The notes beneath the pieces were generated by a model. It did no database searches. It had not been told where the DNA came from and saw only the letters and a program-made list of their open reading frames with translations. From Prevotellaceae bacterium (lineage in GTDB: Bacteria; Bacteroidota; Bacteroidia; Bacteroidales; UBA932), in contig JAISPE010000112.1 in assembly GCA_031275145.1 (NCBI GenBank), positions 1-20,103 on the forward strand: a stretch of 20,103 bases of DNA. Direction: 5' to 3'. The position numbers were made by a program, and so were the translations under genes. The first letter of the stretch is position 1; each line of letters begins with the position of its first letter. Shown one piece after another: positions 6,590 to 13,383 of this stretch.

Positions 6590-8100
6590 TGAAACGGATT
6601 TGTCTGCTATTGTTTTGTGTCCTGAGCGGAACAGTCTGCGCACAGCAGGGTACGTTAAAGGGAAATATCGACACCGAAAATTTTCCGGAAGTGTCTTTTA
6701 TCTGGAACGAATACAATCCGGACATACTCAACGCCGGTCAGTTTTCCGTTAAAGAGAATGGAAAGGACGTACAGTTTAGCGTCCGGCATCTTGATGTCGA
6801 CTCCATTCCGCATAAAAACAGGACTGTTCTCTTTTTGTGGGAATATCAGCCGAAGCAAAAATGGTTTGATTCCATAGCGCCTGTACTCAGTAATTTTATC
6901 ATTAACAGTGCAGATGATACCGCTTCCGTTTTCAATATAGCGGTATTCAATCAGAAACAGGGACCGGGTCTGGAACGTTTTACACCGGACAGGGACAGGT
7001 TGAAAAAATTCATATTCGACTGGTCGGACAAAGACTACGGCAAAAAACACGACTTCCAGGATGACTCCGGCAAACCGGACCTGTTATCGGCGCTTAAGGA
7101 AGGTCTGGATCTGACAGGCAAAGAGCCTAAAGAGAATACGCGGGCAATTGTGGTAATCACTTCGGGACAGTTTATTGACGGCGAAAAACAGCCTGTAATA
7201 AATCAGTCGCTGAAGAATAAAATTCCGGTTTACATAATATGTTTCCCGACATCGAAAAGCGAAGGCAACGCCCTTGCCCAGCTTGCGAAAGACACGTATG
7301 GACAGCTCGTTATGCCCGACGTCAGCAGTAAGCCCGACTGTGCCGAAATGGAAAGGGCGCTGCTGGCAATATTTAACAGCCTCAACCGTCGCCATTACGG
7401 ACAGGATTACAGACTGACTTTTACTTCGCTTTCGGAAAGAGACGGAAGTCCGGCTCAGATTGTTGTTAACGATAATTTCCCCGTAAACTATAATGTGCCC
7501 GATTTTTCGCTGTTTGTCTGGGCAAAGGCTCATCTGCTTCTGTTTTTGATTTTGCTTCTCGTATCTCTGACAGCCGTCACTCTGGGCGTAATTTTCGGTA
7601 TCAGGTTTTTTAAAGACAAACGGTATGACATAAAGGAACAGAAACAGGAGGAAGAACGCAGGAATGCGATGCGGCAGGCGGAACAGGAAGCGTTGAAACG
7701 TAAACTCGGCGAGACACAGGAAGCGCTTAAACGCCAGCAAAAAGCGGCAGAGCAGGAAAAAGAGCAGATTCGGGAACAGGAACAGACAGAACGTCTTGCC
7801 AGACTGATGCGTACCAAAAACCTGCAACCCCGCCTGCTTGCGGTCGGCAGCAGCGAAATGTTCAGTATCAGCGATGTTACTACGACTATAGGCAGAAACA
7901 GCGACAATGATATTGTACTTTCCGACGGCACTGTAAGCAAGTACCACGCCCGGATTGTTTTTAACGGTACGGGCTTCGAAATTTGCGATTTGCAGTCTGC
8001 CAACGGAATCATTTTAAATGGACAGCATGTCGAAAATGCCGAACTGAAAAACGGCGATATTATTCAAACAGGTGAAACAGTAATAAAATTTTATGTATAA
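6586..8100 (+). CDS. Membrane protein with periplasmic VWA-like domain and cytoplasmic FHA domain
   Basis: A 504-residue protein. A signal peptide or anchor covers residues 1-20 (ending Val-Cys-Ala-Gln). A von Willebrand A-like alpha/beta domain lies at about 75-260, where the strand Ala-Ile-Val-Val-Ile-Thr-Ser-Gly is recognisable but the Asp-x-Ser-x-Ser metal site is missing: Leu-Trp-Glu-Tyr stands at that position. A beta-rich piece follows, then one transmembrane helix at 316-339. A Gln/Glu/Arg coiled coil spans 346-405. The C-terminal FHA domain (about 420-504) carries Gly436-Arg437, Ser451 with His454, and Asn473-Gly474, the phosphothreonine-binding set. The FHA domain should thus face the cytoplasm, where the two kinases and the phosphatase encoded downstream act. 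VWA plus FHA in one protein recalls T6SS PpkA and Fha combined. Start overlaps the preceding WXG100-like gene by 4 nt. Confidence 0.82.
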   Translation: MMKRICLLLFCVLSGTVCAQQGTLKGNIDTENFPEVSFIWNEYNPDILNAGQFSVKENGKDVQFSVRHLDVDSIPHKNRTVLFLWEYQPKQKWFDSIAPVLSNFIINSADDTASVFNIAVFNQKQGPGLERFTPDRDRLKKFIFDWSDKDYGKKHDFQDDSGKPDLLSALKEGLDLTGKEPKENTRAIVVITSGQFIDGEKQPVINQSLKNKIPVYIICFPTSKSEGNALAQLAKDTYGQLVMPDVSSKPDCAEMERALLAIFNSLNRRHYGQDYRLTFTSLSERDGSPAQIVVNDNFPVNYNVPDFSLFVWAKAHLLLFLILLLVSLTAVTLGVIFGIRFFKDKRYDIKEQKQEEERRNAMRQAEQEALKRKLGETQEALKRQQKAAEQEKEQIREQEQTERLARLMRTKNLQPRLLAVGSSEMFSISDVTTTIGRNSDNDIVLSDGTVSKYHARIVFNGTGFEICDLQSANGIILNGQHVENAELKNGDIIQTGETVIKFYV

Positions 8101-8105
8101 AACAG

Positions 8106-8250
8106 GTACATTCAAACTGTCGTATATGGAGATTTCCGCCTGCGCGGGAATGACGAAAGGAGCGTCCCGGCAAGGTCCCGGCGCACCGTCGGAGCGAGAG
8201 TCGGCGCGCAGTCGGACCGAGAGCCGGTCTGCGACAGTTTGAAATGCACC
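8106..8250. repeat. GC-rich small element with terminal inverted repeats
   Basis: This fills most of the 168-bp gap between the VWA/FHA and phosphatase genes. The ends are inverted repeats: TTCAAACTGTCG at 8111-8122 pairs perfectly with CGACAGTTTGAA at 8232-8243, and the match extends outward imperfectly to GGTACA and TGCACC. Inside are a small hairpin (8134-8150) followed by GGGAATGACG, a widespread intergenic REP motif, and two imperfect 23-bp direct repeats at 8188-8210 and 8211-8233 rich in CpG. The inside is far richer in GC than the flanks. It looks like a MITE-like or REP-derived insertion. It could also act as a transcript-processing hairpin splitting the cluster into two expression units. 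No clear target-site duplication was found. Confidence 0.6.
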
Positions 8251-8268
8251 GGGTAAAAGAGGCAGGTT

Positions 8269-9483
8269 ATGAATTTAATTGATTTCAGTAAAGATGTTAT
8301 TTCGATAAGCGATACGGGCCTGGTTCGTAAAGCGAATGAAGACAACTGTTATGTTACCGAAACACCGAACGGTTTTCTGTTTGTTGTCTGCGACGGCATG
8401 GGTGGACATGTTGGCGGGGCGCGGGCTTCTGCCATTGCCGTCAACAGTATTGTCAAGTTTCTGTCAAAAGAACATTATGCGGCCGTCGGTCAGGCTCTGG
8501 AAGATGCCCTGAATTTTGCCAACAGGCAAATTTTGAGCGTTGCCTCCGAGTATCCCGAACTCAAAGGAATGGGAACAACGGCCTGCATACTGCTGTTACG
8601 CGACGACAGGGCGTATTTTGCCCATATCGGCGACAGCCGTATCTATTTATATTGCAGCAGACAGCAAAAACTTCACCGCCTTACCAAAGACCATTCCGTA
8701 GTACAGGGTCTGGTTGATCAGGGTGTTATTTCCGAAGCCGAAGCCGAAAATCACCCCAACAAAAACAGAATACTCAAAACACTCGGCATAAAAAAGGATA
8801 TTCAACCCGATATCTGTACAATGCCCGTTCTGCCCGCCAAAGACGATGTTTTCCTGATTTGCAGCGACGGCTTGTCGGGTATGGTTAATGACGAACTTTT
8901 ACAGCATATTCTGGAACAGAAAGTTTCGTTGCAGGAAAAAGGCGACAATATGCTCACTTTTGCCAAACAGGCCGGAGGAACGGACAATATTACCCTGCAA
9001 CTGATTCATATCAGCAACAGTCCGCACGCAAATCCGGTATTTGTAAGCAAAAATTCACCTTATCCCGTTTATTCCGACAATAAAAGAAACAGGAGCAATA
9101 AACTGTTTATTGCGCTGACTGCTTTGTTTGTTGCAGTTATAGTTTGCGGAACGCTGTTTTTGCTCAATCCGTTTAAAACGGGAGAAGATGCAAAAAATAT
9201 CCGTCCGGCAAATGTTGAAGCAGCGAAAGAACCGGCATGGAAAAAACTTGCTGTCAGCATGAAACATCTCAAAGACGATGTGCAGAAGCAGGAAAGATAT
9301 TTTCAGAAAAACAGGGACGGCAACATTATTGACGGAATAATCGTGTACCGCGACGACAGTTATTTTGTCGGAAAATTTCGGGAATTTACACTGGAAGACG
9401 GTATACAATATGCTGCAAAGACAGGAGACCTGTACAATAAAGACGGCAGTCTTAAAGAAAAAGACATCAAATATGATTATTAA
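8269..9483 (+). CDS. PP2C-family Ser/Thr protein phosphatase with C-terminal membrane anchor
   Basis: A 404-residue protein. Residues 1-255 are a complete bacterial PP2C (Stp/PppA-type) domain: Asp15-Thr-Gly with Arg20-x-x-Asn-Glu-Asp25, Cys41-Asp42-Gly-Met-Gly-Gly-His47, Gly121-Asp-Ser-Arg124, Ser199-Asp200-Gly-Leu, and Gly237-Thr-Asp239-Asn. All metal-binding aspartates are present, so it should be active and remove phosphate from phospho-Ser/Thr in an Mn2+/Mg2+-dependent way. A transmembrane helix lies at 279-299, and about 105 residues beyond it would be periplasmic. That tail has a weak MORN-like Gly/Tyr/Asp pattern but no firm domain. As in other kinase-phosphatase pairs it is expected to reverse the action of the kinases at 10715 and 11994. 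The next gene begins 14 bp downstream. Confidence 0.93.
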   Translation: MNLIDFSKDVISISDTGLVRKANEDNCYVTETPNGFLFVVCDGMGGHVGGARASAIAVNSIVKFLSKEHYAAVGQALEDALNFANRQILSVASEYPELKGMGTTACILLLRDDRAYFAHIGDSRIYLYCSRQQKLHRLTKDHSVVQGLVDQGVISEAEAENHPNKNRILKTLGIKKDIQPDICTMPVLPAKDDVFLICSDGLSGMVNDELLQHILEQKVSLQEKGDNMLTFAKQAGGTDNITLQLIHISNSPHANPVFVSKNSPYPVYSDNKRNRSNKLFIALTALFVAVIVCGTLFLLNPFKTGEDAKNIRPANVEAAKEPAWKKLAVSMKHLKDDVQKQERYFQKNRDGNIIDGIIVYRDDSYFVGKFREFTLEDGIQYAAKTGDLYNKDGSLKEKDIKYDY

Positions 9484-9497
9484 AAAAGGAAAAATTT

Positions 9498-10718
9498 ATG
9501 AAAGGAAAAATAACATTCTGTATTCTGTTTTCAGTTCTTTTTTCGGGACAGGTACAGGCACAGCCTGGCAGTTTCGTCGTTAAAATAACCCAGGTTTACC
9601 CTTCCGGCGATGTTGTTTATGGCAACAACTACAATCTGTCGGGCGAACTTGACAAAGCTGTGCAAAAACTTCGCAGTCAGTATAACGGTAAAAATGCCAA
9701 CTACGTTATGGAACTGACGCGCCCGAGCGGCAAGGAAACAAAGTATATTCAAAATATTTACTGGATACTGACGGAGAACGGTAAAAAGACAAATCTCAAA
9801 AACAGGCCGGCTCTTAAGGAGTACTATCATGAATCAACTGTTGTTGAATATTATGCCTGCGATATTTATGGCAGGCAAAAGTCAGGTTCTGCAAAAGAGA
9901 AAGTCGAATACGATTATTATTACTGTTTCCATAAGGGGGATATCCGGTTTTGCAGGGGAAACGATACTGTTTACACACTTGCCGGCTGCCGCAAAAAAAT
10001 GGGCGACTATTTTACGGCAAACAGTGTCAATACCCTCCTGTGCGCTGCAAAAATCCATAACTCAAAAGGAATAGCAGTTGATTCAATCGACAACGGAAAG
10101 GAGTATGAACTTTATCGGAAACACATTGCCGATTCTGTTCAACAGGCCGTCAAAACGGCCGAATTAACAAAACAGAAAGACCCGGACGGTCCTGTAAAAA
10201 AAGTTATGGCAGAACCTGTCTATAACAGTCAGCAGACAGAACAGGAATTAAACCGGCTGCTGGCAAAAACCGATTCGCTGAAAGACGGTCAGCAAAACTT
10301 CCGGAAGAATGTAGATGCAATTATAGACGAAGCAGATAAAATTGTCAGGATTATGGAACAGGATGCAGATTCCATGACATTCGACAGAAACAGGTATTTT
10401 GAAACTGCCGATCTGAAACAGATAAAGGCGGGTCTCAAAAAACTGCTCGACATCAATCAGAAGAAAGCGGAACACAGTAACAGAAAAGATATTGACATAC
10501 GGTTAAAAAATTTACAGTCGAAAGCCGGCGACCTGAAAAAAGGAAGTGAAAATTACCGGCAGGAAATGAGTGTTATTATAAATGAAGCCGATAAAATTAT
10601 TGAAGATATGAAGATTGACAGTAAAAAATTTAACAGGAACAAATATTTTGAAGGAGAGCTTGAAGATTTGAAAAAAGGAATTGAAAAATTAATTGCAATA
10701 AACAGTAAACGGAAATGA
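9498..10718 (+). CDS. Secreted coiled-coil protein of unknown function with duplicated C-terminal repeat
   Basis: I do not recognise the family of this 406-residue protein. A signal peptide is clear (residues 1-21, cut before Gln22), so it is exported. Residues about 22-165 form a Tyr/Asp-rich, probably beta-containing domain with four cysteines that could form disulfides. Residues about 185-406 are helical. Within this part, 261-322 and 346-405 are copies of one repeat: both read Leu-Lys-x-Gly, then Ile-Ile-x-Glu-Ala-Asp-Lys-Ile, then an Asn-Arg-x-Tyr-Phe-Glu, ending Leu-x-x-Ile-Asn. Its stop overlaps the start of the following kinase by 4 nt, pointing to coupled translation. A periplasmic partner for the outer parts of the kinase, phosphatase or VWA protein is a reasonable guess and nothing more. 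Confidence 0.75.
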   Translation: MKGKITFCILFSVLFSGQVQAQPGSFVVKITQVYPSGDVVYGNNYNLSGELDKAVQKLRSQYNGKNANYVMELTRPSGKETKYIQNIYWILTENGKKTNLKNRPALKEYYHESTVVEYYACDIYGRQKSGSAKEKVEYDYYYCFHKGDIRFCRGNDTVYTLAGCRKKMGDYFTANSVNTLLCAAKIHNSKGIAVDSIDNGKEYELYRKHIADSVQQAVKTAELTKQKDPDGPVKKVMAEPVYNSQQTEQELNRLLAKTDSLKDGQQNFRKNVDAIIDEADKIVRIMEQDADSMTFDRNRYFETADLKQIKAGLKKLLDINQKKAEHSNRKDIDIRLKNLQSKAGDLKKGSENYRQEMSVIINEADKIIEDMKIDSKKFNRNKYFEGELEDLKKGIEKLIAINSKRK

Positions 10719-11557
10719 CATTGCCAAAAATTCCATATTATCATATCGACAGTCTGCTCAACGAAGGCGGAACGGCGGCTGTGTATCGCGGCATCGACCT
10801 GCGTAGCGGTTACGAAGTGGCTGTCAAAGCGCTTTTTACAAGTCGTGCCGGAGACGGTTTTATTATGCAGCGTTTTCGTGAAGAAGCAAATCACTATCTT
10901 TATCTTTCGCATCCCAACATTACGCGGCTGGTTGATTTTATTGAAGATAACGGTAAATTTTATCTTGTGATGGAATTTGTTGACGGCATACCGCTGGACA
11001 GCTATCTGAACAGCGTTACAGGACCGATGAGCGAGGAGACGCTGATCCCGATGTTTTGCAAAATACTGGATACCGTTGCTTACCTGCACCAGAAAGGCGT
11101 TATTCATCTGGACATAAAACCCAATAATATTATGGTATTGGGCGATAAAAACATTAAAATACTTGATATGGGTATTTCTGCCATTATCAGCGATAAAAAC
11201 AGCAATCCCAAAAAATGCGGAACACCTGCATTTATGGCGCCCGAACAGATCAGTCAGGGCGAACTGGGCTTTTATACCGATATTTTTGCATTGGGGGTTA
11301 CACTTTTCAATATGATAACCTGCAAACTGCCGTTTTCGGGCAGCAGTCATACCGAAATTTTTGAGAAAATCTGCAAAGAGCCGACGCCGCGAGTGGGAGA
11401 TTTTGTTAAAACAGCCAGCCCGCGGTTTCAAAAGATTATCGAACGGGCATTACAGAAAGAGGGTAAAAACAGGTATCAGACCTGCGAAGAGTTCCAGATG
11501 GAAATACTGGAAATACTGGAAAAACCTGAAAGGAAGAAAATTAAAAATAAAAAATAA
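10715..11557 (+). CDS. Soluble Ser/Thr protein kinase (Hanks type), DMG variant
   Basis: A 280-residue protein that is almost entirely kinase domain. It has a Gly-rich loop with Asn16-Glu-Gly-Gly and Val23, the ATP-binding Lys38 in Val-Ala-Val-Lys, the catalytic loop His131-Leu-Asp133-Ile-Lys135-Pro-Asn-Asn138, Asp151-Met-Gly153 in place of Asp-Phe-Gly, and Gly169-Thr-Pro-Ala-Phe-Met-Ala-Pro-Glu177 in the activation/P+1 loop. All essential catalytic residues are present, so it should be active; Phe to Met in the DFG motif is tolerated in some kinases. The protein has no membrane segment and ends in a Lys-rich tail (about 268-280). Thr170 in the activation loop is a possible autophosphorylation site. 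It overlaps the upstream gene by 4 nt and lies 11 bp from the FHA gene, whose protein is a likely reader or substrate. Confidence 0.93.
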   Translation: MTLPKIPYYHIDSLLNEGGTAAVYRGIDLRSGYEVAVKALFTSRAGDGFIMQRFREEANHYLYLSHPNITRLVDFIEDNGKFYLVMEFVDGIPLDSYLNSVTGPMSEETLIPMFCKILDTVAYLHQKGVIHLDIKPNNIMVLGDKNIKILDMGISAIISDKNSNPKKCGTPAFMAPEQISQGELGFYTDIFALGVTLFNMITCKLPFSGSSHTEIFEKICKEPTPRVGDFVKTASPRFQKIIERALQKEGKNRYQTCEEFQMEILEILEKPERKKIKNKK

Positions 11558-11568
11558 AACCGGAGTAT

Positions 11569-11997
11569 ATGAAAATTATTACTGTTGGACGCGGAATGGA
11601 GAACACGGTTATTGTCAACGATCCGTATGTAAGCCGCAAACATCTGAAACTTGAACAGGACAGTTCGGGCAGTGTCCAAATTACTGATCTGGATTCTACA
11701 GGCGGAACGTTTGTAAACGGCAAAAAACTGACAGGCGGTGAAGGAGTTTATCTTTCGCCGACCGATATTGTACGTATCGGGAACACTACTTTACCCTGGA
11801 AAAGTTATTTTGTCAGTGCGGAAACGACGGTTGTCGGACCGGACAGCAAACGGGACAAACGTAAAAAACGGAGAGAACGGAAAGAACGTCGGGAAAAAAA
11901 GCCCGTAAACTTTCGTAACGTTTTAAGTATCGTTATGACCGTCTTTTCGTTGATGTTTATGATTATGATGTTTTTAAGAATGTTGAAAATAATATGA
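11569..11997 (+). CDS. Tail-anchored FHA-domain protein
   Basis: A 142-residue protein. An FHA domain occupies residues 1-82, with Gly7-Arg8-Gly, Ser22-Arg-Lys-His25 and Ser43-Thr-Gly-Gly-Thr-Phe-Val-Asn50-Gly, the phosphothreonine-binding residues. It is followed by Glu85-Thr-Thr-Val, a highly basic stretch (94-111), and a C-terminal transmembrane helix at 118-136 with only a few residues after it. The topology is cytoplasmic FHA, tail-anchored in the inner membrane. The Glu-Thr-Thr motif resembles the phosphorylated motif of the actinobacterial FHA regulators GarA/OdhI, although there it precedes the FHA domain. Genes for a kinase lie on both sides (11 bp upstream; 4-nt overlap downstream), so this is likely the phospho-reader that recruits kinase targets to the membrane. 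The FHA call is firm and the binding partner is unknown. Confidence 0.9.
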   Translation: MKIITVGRGMENTVIVNDPYVSRKHLKLEQDSSGSVQITDLDSTGGTFVNGKKLTGGEGVYLSPTDIVRIGNTTLPWKSYFVSAETTVVGPDSKRDKRKKRRERKERREKKPVNFRNVLSIVMTVFSLMFMIMMFLRMLKII

Positions 11998-13379
11998 ACA
12001 AATTTCGCGAACTATCAACCGGAAAGCTTCTTTACGGCAAGTATGTCATAGAAAAAGTACTCGGTATCGGCGGTTTCGGCATAACCTATTATGCCAGACA
12101 TACTGCCCTGAACAGACATTATGCCGTCAAGGAATTTTTTATCAACGGTTTTTGCGTGCGGAGTACACAGAGCAAAGATGTGCATTTGCAGGGTCTTACC
12201 GAAGAAGAATATGACCGTTTCAGGGAAAAATTTGTAGAAGAAGCACGGACTCTGGCAAAGCTGGACCACGAAAACATTGTAAAAGTAATTGACATGTTTG
12301 AAGAAAACAACACCTCATATATAGTAATGCCCTTTGTAGAAGGAGTTACACTGAATCAGACTGTCAGGCAGAGAGGCAGGCTGGATTACGAAACTGCAGT
12401 CAATTATATGGCGCAGCTTGCCGAAGCGATCGGTTATATCCACGAGCGAAACATCCTGCACCGGGATATTTCGCCCGACAATGTGATTATTACTCCCCAA
12501 AACAAAGCAGTGCTGATTGATTTCGGCTCGGCACGCGAATTTATTCACGATAAAACACAAAGTCATACGGCAATACTGAAAAAGGGTTATGCGCCTCTGG
12601 AGCAGTATTCCGTTACAGGCCGCAAGGGAGCATACTCCGATATCTATTCCCTGGGAGCAGTGTTCTATTTCATCCTGACAGGGCAGAAACCGATGGAGGC
12701 GACCGAACGTACCATGGAAAACATGCCGGAACTCGGGACACTGTTAAGCAATATTCCCGGTGATGTTAACCGGACTGTCATGAAAGCCATGTCGCTGGCG
12801 CCGGAAAACAGGCATCAGAACATACGCGAGTTTATGGATGACATGCTGGGAACAAAACCTTCCAAACCCGTAAAAACTGCTCCGAAAAAGAAAAAAAACA
12901 GGAAACGCACAGTACTTGTATTATTAAGTGTCTTTGGATTTTTACTTGCAGGCGGTGGCGGTCTCCTGCTGTTTTTACAGCATAAAAAATCTCTGGAAAC
13001 AGAATCGGATCTCAAAACATATCTTGAACTTGCCGGTCAGGCCGGAAAATACTGTGAAGACGGAGAAGAATATTATGACACAGCTATGAAAATCTGCGAA
13101 AAGGCTGCAAGCTATGAAATAAAATATGCGCATACCGGAGATGAAAATAAATTCAGTTTAAAAATGGCGGAGGAACAGCAAAAACTGAAATTTAAAATAG
13201 ATTCTTTATTCAGTGTCTACAGGGAAGCCGCAATCACGGGAATAAATGCATGGAATGATACGAAAGAGGAAATCGAGAGGGATATTGCTGTGCGATACGG
13301 AAATAAAGCATTAAATTTAAAGAAAGACAGTGATTTGGAAAAACGATTAAAAGAAATGAATAATAATATTAAAAACTAA
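11994..13379 (+). CDS. Membrane Ser/Thr protein kinase with periplasmic C-terminal domain
   Basis: A 461-residue protein. The kinase domain (about 14-285) has Gly24-Ile-Gly-Gly-Phe-Gly29 in the nucleotide loop, Lys46 in Ala-Val-Lys, catalytic loop His156-Arg-Asp158-Ile-Ser160-Pro-Asp-Asn163, Asp176-Phe-Gly178, and a Tyr-Ala-Pro-Leu-Glu in the APE position. Ser160 replaces the usual Lys after HRD; other bacterial kinases with HRDxSPDN are known to me as a sequence type, so activity is likely but altered. A Pro/Lys-rich linker (about 288-305) leads to a transmembrane helix at 307-328. The last 130 residues would be periplasmic and are helical and charged, without PASTA or other known sensor repeats. 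This is the PknB-like arrangement of cytoplasmic kinase plus outer sensor. It overlaps the FHA gene by 4 nt and is 4 bp ahead of the BACON/PEGA gene. Confidence 0.92.
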   Translation: MNKFRELSTGKLLYGKYVIEKVLGIGGFGITYYARHTALNRHYAVKEFFINGFCVRSTQSKDVHLQGLTEEEYDRFREKFVEEARTLAKLDHENIVKVIDMFEENNTSYIVMPFVEGVTLNQTVRQRGRLDYETAVNYMAQLAEAIGYIHERNILHRDISPDNVIITPQNKAVLIDFGSAREFIHDKTQSHTAILKKGYAPLEQYSVTGRKGAYSDIYSLGAVFYFILTGQKPMEATERTMENMPELGTLLSNIPGDVNRTVMKAMSLAPENRHQNIREFMDDMLGTKPSKPVKTAPKKKKNRKRTVLVLLSVFGFLLAGGGGLLLFLQHKKSLETESDLKTYLELAGQAGKYCEDGEEYYDTAMKICEKAASYEIKYAHTGDENKFSLKMAEEQQKLKFKIDSLFSVYREAAITGINAWNDTKEEIERDIAVRYGNKALNLKKDSDLEKRLKEMNNNIKN

Positions 13380-13383
13380 AAAC

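Noticed and set aside
7084..7947. 287-codon open frame on the minus strand under the VWA/FHA gene
   Set aside because: The plus-strand frame has clear VWA-like, membrane and FHA signatures; the antisense product is Phe/Cys-rich with no motif and is a shadow.
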